Origin: Crossiella sp. S99.2
GTDB lineage: Bacteria > Actinomycetota > Actinomycetes > Mycobacteriales > Pseudonocardiaceae
Length of the DNA: 64,000 nucleotides
Direction of reading: 5' to 3'
Assembly (NCBI RefSeq): GCF_023094165.1
Contig: NZ_JALMDK010000002.1
Location: 930,211 to 994,210 of the forward strand
Part shown: one piece after another, positions 16,559 through 25,738 of the stretch
Layout of the letters: each line of letters starts with the position of its first letter
Position numbering within the stretch: the stretch's first letter is position 1
Notes under the pieces: generated by a model
What the model was told of the DNA's origin: nothing
Database searches by the model: none
The model's input: the letters and a program-made list of their open reading frames with translations, nothing else
Program-made: the position numbers and the translations under genes

Positions 16559-17233
16559 GTGAGTGTGGTGCTGCTGGCTGAGGACGACCCCGCGATCGCC
16601 GACCCGTTGTCCCGCGCGTTACAGCGCGAGGGCTACTCGGTGCACGTGGTCGCGGACGGGGTCAGCGCGCTGGAGGCGGCCAGCAACGGCGAGGTCGACC
16701 TGCTGGTGCTGGACCTGGGCCTGCCCAAGCTGGACGGCCTGGAGGTCTGCCGCAGGCTGCGGGCGAACGGGCGGGGCATCCCGGTGCTCATGCTCACCGC
16801 ACGCGCCGACGAGGTCGACTTCGTGGTCGGCCTGGACGCCGGGGCCGATGACTACGTGGCCAAACCGTTCCGGCTGGCCGAGCTGATGGCCCGGATCCGG
16901 GCCCTGCTGCGCCGCCGCTCGCCGGGCACGCTGGAGGCCAGCGGCGTGCGGCTGGACCTGGCCGCGCGCCGGGTGCTGGTCGACGGGCAGGAGGTCACCC
17001 TGGCCAACAAGGAGTTCGAGCTGCTGCGGGTGCTGATGCAGCGGGCCGGGCAGGTGGTCAGCCGGGACGAGATCCTGGAAGAGGTCTGGAACGACCCCGA
17101 ACTGCGCGGCAGCAAGACCCTGGACATGCACATCTCCTGGCTGCGCCGCAAGATCGGGGACACCCAGGGCGGCAACACCGAACGCCGGATCGCCACCGTG
17201 CGCGGCGTCGGCTTCCGGTTCAACAGCGATTAG
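16559..17233 (+). CDS. OmpR/PhoB-family response regulator
   Basis: 224 residues. The receiver domain has an acidic pocket (AEDDPA), phospho-acceptor Asp in LLVLDLGLP, switch Thr in MLTARADE and Lys in VAKPFRL. The C-terminal winged helix carries NKEFELLRVLM and the recognition-region pattern TLDMHISWLRRKIG. Its partner histidine kinase starts 19 bp downstream. The DNA targets are unknown. The GTG start fits a leaderless promoter shared with hisN. Confidence 0.93.
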   Translation: MSVVLLAEDDPAIADPLSRALQREGYSVHVVADGVSALEAASNGEVDLLVLDLGLPKLDGLEVCRRLRANGRGIPVLMLTARADEVDFVVGLDAGADDYVAKPFRLAELMARIRALLRRRSPGTLEASGVRLDLAARRVLVDGQEVTLANKEFELLRVLMQRAGQVVSRDEILEEVWNDPELRGSKTLDMHISWLRRKIGDTQGGNTERRIATVRGVGFRFNSD

Positions 17234-17252
17234 GTGATGAGGAGGGGTGCCG

Positions 17253-18530
17253 GTGCGTCGCCGAATCCTCCAGTCCACCCTGCTGGCGGTGGCGGTGACC
17301 GGGGTCGCCCTCGGGCTGCCGCTGGGCTACACGGCGCTGACCGTGGTGCACGACGTGACCCACCGGGACCTGGCCAACCGGGCCCGGCAGATCGCCGCGG
17401 TGCTGGACAACCAGCTCGCCGAGCGCAGGCAGATCGACATGTCCGCGGTGGACGTGCTGCGGCCCGAAGGCGGCCAGATCCGGATCACCGGGCTGTCCTC
17501 CGGGGACCGCACACTGGGCGCGAGCCCGGCGCCGGATGAGATGAGCGAATCGGTGCCGATGGCCCAGCACGGCCAGGTGACGGTGGCCGCCAGCGCCGCG
17601 CCGCTGCGCACCGACCAGCTGGAGGTCGCCGGGGTGGTGGCCCTGCTGGTGGTGCTCTCGGTCGGCATCGGCGCGACCGTGGCCACGGTGACCGCGCGCC
17701 GGCTGGCCGAGCCGCTGCGGCACGTCGCCGACCGGGCCGCCCGGCTGGGCGCGGGTGACTTCCGGCCCGATCCGCGGCGCTACCGGATAAACGAACTGGA
17801 CAAGCTGGCCGAGGCGCTGGACACCTCGGCCTCGGCACTGGCCCAGCTGCTGCAACGGGAACGGGAGCTGATCGGCGACGTTTCGCACCAGCTGCGCAGC
17901 AGGCTGACCGCGATGCAGCTGCGGCTGGAATCGCTGGCCATGCACGCCGAGGAGGCCACCGCCGAGGACGCCAACGCCGCCCTGGAGCAGTCCGAACGGC
18001 TGTCCACGGTGCTGGACGAGCTGCTGGCCGCCGCGCACGCGGCCCGCGCGGTGGACGCCGAACCGGTGGACCTGGCCTCGCAGTTGCCGATCATGGTCCA
18101 GGAGTGGCGGGCCTCGCTGCGCCAGCACGGCCGCGCACTGCGGCTGCGCGCGCCCAACGGGCTGCTGGCCAGGGCCACCCCGTCCCGGCTGCGCGAGACC
18201 CTGGGCGTGCTGCTGGACAACGCGTTGCGGCACGGTGGCGGCACCGTGCACGTGAGCGCCCGGCGCGGCGACGCGATGATCGTGGTGGAGGTCACCGACG
18301 GCGGTGGCGGGGTGCCGGAGGACCTGGCCGCGCACATCTTCGAGCGCGGCGTCTCCGGCGGCGGTTCGACCGGCGTGGGACTGGCGCTGGCCAGGGCGCT
18401 GGTGGAGGCCGACGGCGGGCGGCTGGAACTGTCCGTGCCGCGCACGGCCACCTTCAGCATCTTCCTGCCGGTGCCGCGCGCCGACGACGTGCCCGACCTG
18501 CGCTGGCCGACCGAGGCCAGCCCGCGCTGA
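17253..18530 (+). CDS. Sensor histidine kinase with HAMP domain
   Basis: About 425 residues. A transmembrane helix at about 8-28 is followed by an extracytoplasmic loop of about 100 residues, a second helix (VAGVVALLVVLSVGIGATVA), HAMP, the phospho-acceptor H-box GDVSHQLRSRLTAMQ, an N-box (LLDNALRHGG) and G-boxes (DGGGGV, GVGLALA). It phosphorylates the adjacent regulator. GTG at 17253 has AGGAGG at a good distance; GTG at 17247 is also in frame but too close to that site. Confidence 0.92.
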   Translation: MRRRILQSTLLAVAVTGVALGLPLGYTALTVVHDVTHRDLANRARQIAAVLDNQLAERRQIDMSAVDVLRPEGGQIRITGLSSGDRTLGASPAPDEMSESVPMAQHGQVTVAASAAPLRTDQLEVAGVVALLVVLSVGIGATVATVTARRLAEPLRHVADRAARLGAGDFRPDPRRYRINELDKLAEALDTSASALAQLLQRERELIGDVSHQLRSRLTAMQLRLESLAMHAEEATAEDANAALEQSERLSTVLDELLAAAHAARAVDAEPVDLASQLPIMVQEWRASLRQHGRALRLRAPNGLLARATPSRLRETLGVLLDNALRHGGGTVHVSARRGDAMIVVEVTDGGGGVPEDLAAHIFERGVSGGGSTGVGLALARALVEADGGRLELSVPRTATFSIFLPVPRADDVPDLRWPTEASPR

Positions 18531-18550
18531 GGGACCGGAGTGGCCGTAGA

Positions 18551-19204
18551 TCAGGAGTGGCCGAGCTGCTCTTCGTCCTCATCGGTGCGCTTGGGCGTGC
18601 TCCGCCGGGCCTTGCCACTGCCGTTGGCCACGCCGTTGGCCGCGGTCCCGTTCGCGCTGCCGTTGGCCTCGTGGTCGGTGAGCACCGGCGCGCCCACCCG
18701 GTAGGTCTTGTGCGGGCGCACGCCCTCCTCCGGGAAGACGAACTTCCGGAAGGCCCACCAGCGGAACAGCATGCCGATCAGCACACCGCCGATCTGGCCG
18801 ATGAAGAAGTCGCCCAGCTCCTGGGAGAGCAGGCTCACGTCCGGGTAGCGCAGGTCCAGCACGTACCGGGAGAAGGCCAGCGGGGCCGTGTAGATGCCCA
18901 CCGCGATACCGCTGACCAGGAAGTACAACGCCGCTTCGTGCTGCTTCTCGCGGCCGCCGCGGGTGCGGAAGGACCACTCCCGGTTGAGCACGTAGGAGAC
19001 GATGGTCGCCATCAGCACCGCGATGCCCTTGGCGATCAGCGGCTTGGTCTCCAGCACCGTCAGCTTGAGGCCGTAGAAGATGCCGCTGTCGATGAGGAAG
19101 GTCGTTCCGCCCACCAGGGCGAACTTCAGCAGCTCACGGTGCTTGAGCAGGTGCCGCCGCAGGCCCTGCGGCAGCAATCCGAGCACGGTCTCCACAACGG
19201 CCAC
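18551..19204 (-). CDS. GtrA-family membrane protein
   Basis: 217 residues with four transmembrane helices typical of GtrA. The family flips or helps transfer polyprenyl-linked sugars; in mycobacteria Rv3277 beside purK is of this type. Motifs include FALVGGTTFLIDSG and YVLNREWSF. The C-terminal tail is Asn/Gly/Ala-rich and charged, and is not seen in the neighbouring copy. The GTG start at 19204 is preceded by TAGACT exactly 6 nt upstream, suggesting a leaderless mRNA. Confidence 0.88.
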   Translation of the reverse strand: MAVVETVLGLLPQGLRRHLLKHRELLKFALVGGTTFLIDSGIFYGLKLTVLETKPLIAKGIAVLMATIVSYVLNREWSFRTRGGREKQHEAALYFLVSGIAVGIYTAPLAFSRYVLDLRYPDVSLLSQELGDFFIGQIGGVLIGMLFRWWAFRKFVFPEEGVRPHKTYRVGAPVLTDHEANGSANGTAANGVANGSGKARRSTPKRTDEDEEQLGHS

Positions 19205-19210
19205 TCCGGC

Positions 19211-19216
19211 AGTCTA
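19211..19216 (-). promoter_or_regulatory. -10 hexamer for leaderless GtrA gene
   Basis: TAGACT on the minus strand ends 6 nt before the GTG at 19204. No Shine-Dalgarno is visible. Confidence 0.5.
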
Positions 19217-19240
19217 CGGATTCCATTCACCCGGTTGGCC

Positions 19241-19825
19241 TCAGCGCAGCGGAACGGACCGCTCCTCCGCGCCGGCGAGGCGCTTCTCCGCGCGGACGGT
19301 GTGAATGATGGTGTGCACCTCGGGCTTGCTCGGCGTGGCGTCCTTGGCCGCGGGGAAGACGAACTTCCGGAAGGCCCAGTAGCGGAACACCATCGCCAGC
19401 AGGGTGCCCAGGATCAGGCCGCTGAGGAAGTCCGACATCTCCTGCACGGCCCAGCTGACGTGCGGCTCCTCCAGGAACAGCGCGTACCGGGCCACCCACA
19501 TCGGCGCCGAGCTGATCACCACGCCGATGCCGCTGATCAGGAAGTACAGCGCGGCCTCGTGGTGGCGCTCGCGGCCGCCGCGGGTGCGGAAGGACCACTC
19601 CCGGTTGAGCACGTAGCCGACCACGGTGGCCACGATCACGCCGATTGCCCGCGCGGTCACCGGCTTGGTGTCCAGGATCGTCCACTTCAGGCTGTACATC
19701 ACCACGGTGTCGACCAGGAAGGTCGCGCTGCCGACCACGGCGAAGCGGAACATCTCCCGGTTCTGCCGAATCCAGTCGCGGTATCGCGGGGGCAATGTGG
19801 CGAACACGGCTTCGGCTGCGAACAC
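19241..19825 (-). CDS. GtrA-family membrane protein, second copy
   Basis: 194 residues with four transmembrane helices. It is clearly a paralog of the gene next to it: both share the stretch YVLNREWSFRTRGGRE and an FRKFVFP motif near the C-terminus. It lacks the Asn-rich tail. GTG at 19825 lies 7 nt after TAAACT on the minus strand. The pair probably arose by tandem duplication, and both may serve cell-wall glycan assembly. Confidence 0.88.
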   Translation of the reverse strand: MFAAEAVFATLPPRYRDWIRQNREMFRFAVVGSATFLVDTVVMYSLKWTILDTKPVTARAIGVIVATVVGYVLNREWSFRTRGGRERHHEAALYFLISGIGVVISSAPMWVARYALFLEEPHVSWAVQEMSDFLSGLILGTLLAMVFRYWAFRKFVFPAAKDATPSKPEVHTIIHTVRAEKRLAGAEERSVPLR

Positions 19826-19832
19826 CCGGGGG

Positions 19833-19838
19833 AGTTTA
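19833..19838 (-). promoter_or_regulatory. -10 hexamer for second GtrA gene
   Basis: TAAACT on the minus strand ends 7 nt before the GTG at 19825, consistent with a leaderless transcript. Confidence 0.4.
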
Positions 19839-19939
19839 GAGATCGACGATCACACCCCCCGATCGGCCCGTGCCTAATTCACCAACTACCGGCCGGGTTT
19901 GCCGGGTTTGTCAGTGACACGCCTGACCGACACGCCCGA

Positions 19940-22153
19940 TCAGCATTCCGGCAGCAGCCAGGACAGCCACGGCGGCAGCGTCGGTTTACACGTTGTCGGC
20001 GGCGGCGGCGCGGAGGTCGTGGTGCGGGCCGGGGAGGTTGGTTTGGGTGGCTGCACCGGTGTGGTCGACGGGGGAGCGGCGGGTGGTGGCTGGGTGCTCG
20101 GCTGCTCGGAGTTGCCGGGCTCCCGGCTGCTGGTGGTCGGCTTCCGGCTGCTCGGCGTGGTCGGTTTCACCGGCGTGGTGGTGGTCGGCGTGGTGGTGCC
20201 GGGCACCGGCGGGTTCGGCGGGCGGTCCGGGTCGACCGGCCCCGGGTGCTCGCGGATGTGGATGGGCACCGTGATCGCGGCCTTCGCCTCGCCGAGGGTG
20301 CCGCTGACCTGAGCCTCGTCCTTGATCACGCCGAGCGAGGTGAGCCAGGTCCGGAACACCACCCGCTCGCCGGGCTTGAGCCTGCCGGTGCAGGTCACCA
20401 CGTTGCCGTGGCCCTTGCAGTGCTTGGTCCAGGCGAAGGACACGGTGCGCTCGGGCAGCGTGATGGTCACCGCCAGCGGCGCCTCCCTGGTGCCCCGGTT
20501 GATCGCGGTGACATCCATCCGGATCGGCCACCACCAGCCGTGGTGCCAGGTCTCCGCGCGCAGTTCCAGGGCGTCGTTCTGCTTGACCCGCACGGTCACC
20601 TCGGACAGCGACAGGCTGATGGCCGCGCCCGCGTTCACGTTGCCGGTGATCCGCCCCGGCTGCACGTCCGGCCCGGCGCTGAGCCGGAACCCGAAGGTCA
20701 CCGACTCACCGGGTTCCAGCCCGCGGCCGGTCACACACGAGATCCGGCCCGGACCGCTCTGACAGTTGATCCCGATGGCCTGCACAGCCTGGGCGAGCAC
20801 GCCGGTGCGGGCGAAACGCTGTCCCGCGCCGGGCACCTCGGCCAGCACGCCCGGTGGCAGGTTCAGCGCCGCGGTGACCGGCTCGGACACCCCGTTGCCG
20901 CTGTTGCGCACGGTCACCGGCAGGTCCACCGGGGCGCCGCCGGGAGTGAGCTGCACCGGCTCGCTGGGCGCGGAGGCGGACAGCGAGGGGGTCGGCGCGG
21001 GCGGCGGGGGAGTGGTCGGCGGCGGCGGAGGTGGCGGCGGTGGCTGGCTCGGCTGGGAGCTGGGCGGCGGCTGGGACGGTGGAGGCGGCTGCGGGCTCGG
21101 CGGCGGGGGCTTGGGGGTTGGCTGGGGCGGGCTGGGCACCACCACCGAACTGCTCGGCGGCGGTGCGGCCACCGGCGGGTTCTGCGGGGACTCGCCCGCG
21201 GCCAGCGCGACCGCGACCGCGGCCACCACGGCCGCCGCCGAGGCCCCGGTGGCCAGGAACTGCCGGGGCACCGAACTGGCCGCGCCAGCCATGCCACCGG
21301 CACCGCCGGCCGCGGCGCCCGCGGTGACCGCGACCGCGGCCACGCCCGCCGCCTTGGCCGCGGTGGCCGAGAGCGCCAGGTAGGCGGTGACCGCGCCGCC
21401 GAGCACCAGCGGGGCGATGAACACCCGCATGGCCCCGTTCACATCGTGCAGCTCCGCGGCCAGTGCCCGGCAGTTCGCGCAGGTGTCCAGGTGCACCTCG
21501 ACCTGCGCGGTCTCCCGCTTGGACAGGCCGTCGCGGGTCCACGCGCCGAGCCGGTCCACGGTGGCCCGGCACTGCTCCTCGGCCACCGAGTCCAGGTGCA
21601 CCTGGAGGTAGGCCTGGCGCAGGCCCTCGCGGGCCCGGTAGGCCAGCGCGGAGACGCCGTTGGCGGTCAGCCCCAGGATCGGCGCGATCTCGGCCGGGGA
21701 CTGCTGTTCGACCTCGGTGTGCCACAGCACGGCCTGCCAGCGCTCGGGCAGCCGGGCGAAGGCCTTGGCGGCCAGGGTCTTCTCCAGACCGGCGACCGCG
21801 GTGTCGGTGAAGGGCACGCCGGAGTCGAAGGCGGCCACATCATCGGAGACCTGGACCTTCTTCTCCCGGCGGGACCGGTCGTAGGCGTTGTGCCGCAACG
21901 CGGTCAGCAGGTAGGCGCGGAAGGCCGCGTCCGGGCCCTTGCCGGCCCGCAGCGTGTCCAGGACCTTGGCGAAGGCATCCGACACCAGGTCGTCGGCCTC
22001 CCCCGGCGAGCGGGACATCTGGCGGGCCAGGTTGTAGGCCGCCGACACATGCCGCTCGTACAACAGGGCGTAGGAGTCCATCGAACCCGAGCGCACCGAG
22101 TCGATCAGCTCCGCGTCGCTGGGACCCTGGACCTCGTCCTGAACTGTTGCCAC
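19940..22153 (-). CDS. ECF sigma factor fused to zinc anti-sigma motif and a long Pro-rich extracellular region
   Basis: About 737 residues. Sigma region 2 (LLYERHVSAAYNLA, DDLVSDAFAKV) and region 4 (SPAEIAPILGLTANGVSAL) fill the first 180 residues. An H-x3-C-x2-C motif (HLDTCANC) follows, then hydrophobic segments (about 245-330), a proline-rich linker, and two beta-rich repeats resembling CARDB/DUF11 Ig-like domains. A second Pro/Thr-rich tail ends in a cysteine. GTG at 22153 has GGAGG 6 nt upstream, which favours it over GTG at 22177. It is a second membrane-tethered sigma in this window with an architecture parallel to the one at 210-1589. Confidence 0.88.
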   Translation of the reverse strand: MATVQDEVQGPSDAELIDSVRSGSMDSYALLYERHVSAAYNLARQMSRSPGEADDLVSDAFAKVLDTLRAGKGPDAAFRAYLLTALRHNAYDRSRREKKVQVSDDVAAFDSGVPFTDTAVAGLEKTLAAKAFARLPERWQAVLWHTEVEQQSPAEIAPILGLTANGVSALAYRAREGLRQAYLQVHLDSVAEEQCRATVDRLGAWTRDGLSKRETAQVEVHLDTCANCRALAAELHDVNGAMRVFIAPLVLGGAVTAYLALSATAAKAAGVAAVAVTAGAAAGGAGGMAGAASSVPRQFLATGASAAAVVAAVAVALAAGESPQNPPVAAPPPSSSVVVPSPPQPTPKPPPPSPQPPPPSQPPPSSQPSQPPPPPPPPPTTPPPPAPTPSLSASAPSEPVQLTPGGAPVDLPVTVRNSGNGVSEPVTAALNLPPGVLAEVPGAGQRFARTGVLAQAVQAIGINCQSGPGRISCVTGRGLEPGESVTFGFRLSAGPDVQPGRITGNVNAGAAISLSLSEVTVRVKQNDALELRAETWHHGWWWPIRMDVTAINRGTREAPLAVTITLPERTVSFAWTKHCKGHGNVVTCTGRLKPGERVVFRTWLTSLGVIKDEAQVSGTLGEAKAAITVPIHIREHPGPVDPDRPPNPPVPGTTTPTTTTPVKPTTPSSRKPTTSSREPGNSEQPSTQPPPAAPPSTTPVQPPKPTSPARTTTSAPPPPTTCKPTLPPWLSWLLPEC

Positions 22154-22339
22154 GCCCGTCCTCCATGTGTGGCGCACGACATCGCACCGGCTGTTCCGAT
22201 ATCGCCCACCTGGTGTGCTCGCTCAGTGTGACGGAACGGTTTGTGCTTCGTCACCTCGAACGGCGTCACGAAGAGGTGTCTGGCGCGTCACCGCATCGGA
22301 GCAGAACCAGGGGCCTTTCGAGAAGGAGACCGATCGAGC

Positions 22340-23167
22340 GTGAGTGTGCGTGAGGTGGCGCCCCGGCCCAGCCGCGGTGGCAGCGACGCGGACCTGCGTG
22401 CATTGCGCTCGCGGTGGCGGACCGCGAGCCTGGCCGCCGGCTGGCCGTTCCCCGCTGACTGGACCCTGCCCGAGGTGGACGCGGTCTGCCGGGCCGTGGT
22501 CGAGCCGGGAGATGTGGCATCCGCGCTGATCAGGCTGGGGCACCGGCGGGCAGAAGCCGGGGCCAGCCTGGCCGAGACGCTGCAGGACCTGGCCGCGCTG
22601 CACGCGGTGCTGGAGGCCCCGGACGGCCGGGACGGCATCGTCTCCGCCGACCCGGACGCGGTGCCCGCGCGACTGCTGCGGGTGGTCGCGCTGGGCTGGG
22701 CCGAGGAGATGTCCGGCCGGGTCACCTCGGCCGAGGCCACCGACGGGCTCACCGGCCTCGCCACCGCCTCCTACCTGCGCACACGGCTGCGCGAGGTCTA
22801 TCACGAGGCCACCGCGGCGGGGGAGCGGACCGAGGACCGGCACGTGCTGGCCATGGTCGGCATCGACCTGAGCCAGGCCACCGGCTGGTCCCGGGTGGTG
22901 GCCATGGTGCTGGTCGCCGACGTGCTACGCCTGGTGTTCAACCGGGGCGAGACTCTGGCGGTCGTGGGTCCCTCGGTCGGAGCAGTGCTCACTCGACGTG
23001 ATCAAAGATTGCCTTTGCGACTGGCCACCGCCCGCTGGTTGGTGGAGCAACGGTTGGCGGCCGACCCGGATCTGGAGGGCAACGTGCCGTTGCGGGTGTG
23101 GCTGGAGGCGCTGCCGCCCACCCATCAGGCCGCCTGCGACCTCGTCAACGACCTCGGTCGCGGCTGA
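22340..23167 (+). CDS. Degenerate GGDEF-like protein
   Basis: 275 residues. The second half opens with DGLTGLATASYLRTRL, which matches the start of GGDEF (diguanylate cyclase) domains. The catalytic GG[D/E]EF signature is replaced by RGETLAVVGPS, so cyclase activity is not expected. The N-terminal 120 residues are helical and unrecognised. GTG at 22340 follows AGAAGGAGA. It may bind nucleotides or act as a structural regulator; this is not shown by sequence. It is divergent from the sigma fusion. Confidence 0.7.
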   Translation: MSVREVAPRPSRGGSDADLRALRSRWRTASLAAGWPFPADWTLPEVDAVCRAVVEPGDVASALIRLGHRRAEAGASLAETLQDLAALHAVLEAPDGRDGIVSADPDAVPARLLRVVALGWAEEMSGRVTSAEATDGLTGLATASYLRTRLREVYHEATAAGERTEDRHVLAMVGIDLSQATGWSRVVAMVLVADVLRLVFNRGETLAVVGPSVGAVLTRRDQRLPLRLATARWLVEQRLAADPDLEGNVPLRVWLEALPPTHQAACDLVNDLGRG

Positions 23168-23182
23168 CCTGCGCCGCTGCAC

Positions 23183-23188
23183 TAGGCT
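23183..23188 (+). promoter_or_regulatory. -10-like hexamer upstream of purK
   Basis: TAGGCT lies 9 nt before the GTG at 23198. It is the same hexamer used at hisN and the response regulator, and no ribosome binding site is seen, so a leaderless or near-leaderless mRNA is likely. Confidence 0.4.
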
Positions 23189-23197
23189 GACCTGCCC

Positions 23198-24391
23198 GTG
23201 GACCCCCGAACCGGCACCCCAGTAGTTGGCATGGTCGGCGGCGGACAGCTCGCGCGGATGACTCACCAGGCGGCGATCGCCCTCGGTCAGTCGTTGCGGG
23301 TGCTCGCCGTCTCCGAGGCCGATCCCGCCGCGCTTGTCGCGCGGGACGTGCAGATCGGCACGCACACCGATCTTGAGGCCCTGCGTCGTTTCGCCAAGGG
23401 CTGCGAGGTGCTGACCTTCGACCACGAGCACGTGCCTGCCGAGCACCTGCACGCCCTGGTCGCCGAGGACGTCACCGTGCACCCCGGCCCGGACGCGCTG
23501 ATCTACGCCCAGGACAAGCTCAAAATGCGGGTCAAACTGCGTGAGCTGGACGTCCCGGTGCCGCCGTTCACCGAGGTCACCGAGGTGGCCCAGGTGCTGC
23601 GCTTCGGCGCCGAGCACGGCTGGCCGTGTGTGCTCAAGGCCGTCCGCGGCGGCTACGACGGGCGCGGGGTGTGGATGCTCAACACCCCGCAGAGCGCCGA
23701 GCGCACCGTGCCCGAACTGCTGGCCGCCGGCACCCCGCTGATGGTCGAGCAGTGCGTGCCGATGCGCCGCGAGCTGGCCGCGCTGATCGCGCGCTCGCCG
23801 TTCGGCCAGGGCGCGGCCTGGCCGGTGGTGCAGACCGTGCAGTCCGACGGCATCTGCGTCGAGGTGCTCGCCCCCGCCCCCGACCTGTCCGAGGCACTGG
23901 CCCAGCAGGCCCAGGAGCTGGCACTGCGGATCGCGGCCGAGCTGGGCGTGGTCGGCGTGCTCGCGGTGGAGCTGTTCGAGACCGCGGACGGCGTGCTGGT
24001 CAACGAGCTGGCCATGCGCCCGCACAACTCCGGCCACTGGACCATGGACGGGGCCGGGACCTCCCAGTTCGAGCAGCACGTGCGCGCCGTGCTGGACTAC
24101 CCGCTGGGCCTGACCGATCTGAAGGCCCCCGCGGTGGTGATGGCCAACGTGCTGGGCGCCCCCGCGCCGCCGAAGATGGGCGTGGACGAGCGGATCCACC
24201 ACCTGTTCGCCCGGTTCCCGGAGGCGCGGGTGCACCTCTACGGCAAGGCGGAGCGGCCCGGTCGCAAGGTCGGGCACGTGAACGTGCTCGGCCAGGACCT
24301 GGCCGAGACGCGCAGGCGGGCCACGCTGGCCGCGCACTGGCTCGCGCACGGCGAGTGGACCGACGGATACGACGTGCACGGAGGGAACTGA
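23198..24391 (+). CDS. purK: N5-carboxyaminoimidazole ribonucleotide synthase
   Basis: 397 residues, normal length. It converts AIR, bicarbonate and ATP to N5-CAIR in purine synthesis. The N-terminal Rossmann-like motif is [11 protein letters not shown]. The ATP-grasp core includes [13 protein letters not shown], and the metal/ATP site is [13 protein letters not shown]. It is directly followed by purE with one base between stop and start, forming the usual purKE unit. Confidence 0.96.
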   Translation: MDPRTGTPVVGMVGGGQLARMTHQAAIALGQSLRVLAVSEADPAALVARDVQIGTHTDLEALRRFAKGCEVLTFDHEHVPAEHLHALVAEDVTVHPGPDALIYAQDKLKMRVKLRELDVPVPPFTEVTEVAQVLRFGAEHGWPCVLKAVRGGYDGRGVWMLNTPQSAERTVPELLAAGTPLMVEQCVPMRRELAALIARSPFGQGAAWPVVQTVQSDGICVEVLAPAPDLSEALAQQAQELALRIAAELGVVGVLAVELFETADGVLVNELAMRPHNSGHWTMDGAGTSQFEQHVRAVLDYPLGLTDLKAPAVVMANVLGAPAPPKMGVDERIHHLFARFPEARVHLYGKAERPGRKVGHVNVLGQDLAETRRRATLAAHWLAHGEWTDGYDVHGGN

Positions 24392-24392
24392 C

Positions 24393-24893
24393 GTGGCACC
24401 GCAGGTTGGCGTGATCATGGGAAGCGATTCGGACTGGCCGGTCATGCAGGCCGCCGCCGAGGCGCTCACCGAGTTCGAGGTGGCCCACGAGATCAGCGTC
24501 GTCTCGGCGCACCGCACCCCGCAGCGCATGCTCGACTACGCCCGCGACGCGGCGGGCCGCGGCCTCAAGGTGATCATCGCCGGCGCCGGCGGCGCGGCGC
24601 ACCTGCCCGGCATGGTCGCCTCGGCCACCGCACTGCCGGTGATCGGCGTGCCGGTGCCGCTGAAGTACCTGGACGGCATGGACTCGCTGCTCTCCATCGT
24701 GCAGATGCCCGCGGGCATCCCGGTGGCCACCGTGTCGGTGGCCGGCGCGCGCAACGCGGGCCTGCTCGCGGTGCGCATCCTGGCCGCGCACGACGAGTCG
24801 CTGCGGGTCCGGGTGGAGAAGTTCCAGGCCGACCTGGCAGCCATGGTGCTGGACAAGGACGCCAAGCTGCGGGAGCGGATCGCTCAGGGCTGA
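24393..24893 (+). CDS. purE: N5-carboxyaminoimidazole ribonucleotide mutase
   Basis: 166 residues. It rearranges N5-CAIR to CAIR. Class I PurE motifs: [18 protein letters not shown] (catalytic His), and [15 protein letters not shown] at 24393 has GGAGG upstream at the end of purK. Typical length and operon position. Confidence 0.96.
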   Translation: MAPQVGVIMGSDSDWPVMQAAAEALTEFEVAHEISVVSAHRTPQRMLDYARDAAGRGLKVIIAGAGGAAHLPGMVASATALPVIGVPVPLKYLDGMDSLLSIVQMPAGIPVATVSVAGARNAGLLAVRILAAHDESLRVRVEKFQADLAAMVLDKDAKLRERIAQG

Positions 24894-24898
24894 GCCAC

Positions 24899-25738
24899 TC
24901 AGGGTTCGTAGGTGGCGAACTCCGTCAGCAGGGCCTCCTGCTGACGGAGCGCGGCCGAGGCGGCCTCCCCGCGTTCCACCGCCACCGCCGTGGCCAGCGC
25001 CTGCACCAGGCTGGTCAGCGCGGTCACCGAGCGCAGCAGCCCCGCCCCGGCCATATCGGCCAGGAACACCGCGTCGGCCAGTCCCGCCAGCGGGGAGGCG
25101 GCGGTGTCGGTGAAAGCCACCGTGGTGGCGCCGACGGCCTTGGCGTGCCGGACCGCGCGCACCGTGTCCGCGGCGTAGCGGCGCAGCGAGACCGCGATGA
25201 AGACGTCCCGGGGGTCCAGTCGCCGTAGTTTGTCGGTGAGCGTGCCCGGCCCGGGGGTGACCAGCGTGACGTCCTGGCACACCAGATCCAGCTGGTAACC
25301 CAGCAGGTAGGCCACGGTGTGCGATTTGCGCAGTCCCATCACGTGCACCCGCCGCGCCTGCGCGATCGAGCCCACCGCCAGCCGCCAGGCCGCCGGATCG
25401 ACCTGGGCGAAGGTGCGGGCCAGGTTCTGCCGGTCCAGTTCGGCCGCGCGTTCCAGCACGCTGTCCCCGTCCAGCGCGTCGAACCGGCGGACCAGCTGGG
25501 CCTGCCCGGACAGGTGCGCCCGGCACAGTTTCACCAGCGCCGGATAACCGGAAAGCCCGCACCGCTGGGCGAAGCGCACCACGGTCCCCTCGGTCACCCC
25601 CACCGCCCCGGCCAGCTCGGCCGCGGTCTGGAAGGCCACGCCCTCGGGGTCGGCGAGCACCCGCTCGGCCAGCGCGCGCTGGGCCGGGCTCAACTCGGCG
25701 GTGCGCAGCAAAGAGGTCAGTTCAGCGAAGGTCTCCAT
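24899..25738 (-). CDS. RpiR/MurR-family transcriptional regulator
   Basis: 279 residues. An N-terminal RpiR helix-turn-helix (ELAGAVGVTEGTVVRFAQRCG, about 40-60, is its core) is followed by a C-terminal SIS sugar-phosphate isomerase-type domain (MGLRKSHTVAYLLGY, then FTDTAASPLAGLAD). Such regulators respond to sugar phosphates or amino acid-derived ligands. It overlaps the aminotransferase gene by 17 bp and is transcribed after it, so it may control that gene or its pathway. Confidence 0.9.
   Translation of the reverse strand: METFAELTSLLRTAELSPAQRALAERVLADPEGVAFQTAAELAGAVGVTEGTVVRFAQRCGLSGYPALVKLCRAHLSGQAQLVRRFDALDGDSVLERAAELDRQNLARTFAQVDPAAWRLAVGSIAQARRVHVMGLRKSHTVAYLLGYQLDLVCQDVTLVTPGPGTLTDKLRRLDPRDVFIAVSLRRYAADTVRAVRHAKAVGATTVAFTDTAASPLAGLADAVFLADMAGAGLLRSVTALTSLVQALATAVAVERGEAASAALRQQEALLTEFATYEP

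Noticed and set aside
20950..21130. Tandem repeat array
   Set aside because: Proline-codon low complexity inside the sigma-fusion linker, in frame and not of constant unit length.
18104..22231. Very long open frame on the plus strand (over 1300 codons)
   Set aside because: It lies antisense to the GtrA and sigma-fusion genes, is a by-product of high GC third positions, and shows only Arg/Gly/His-rich composition without domains.
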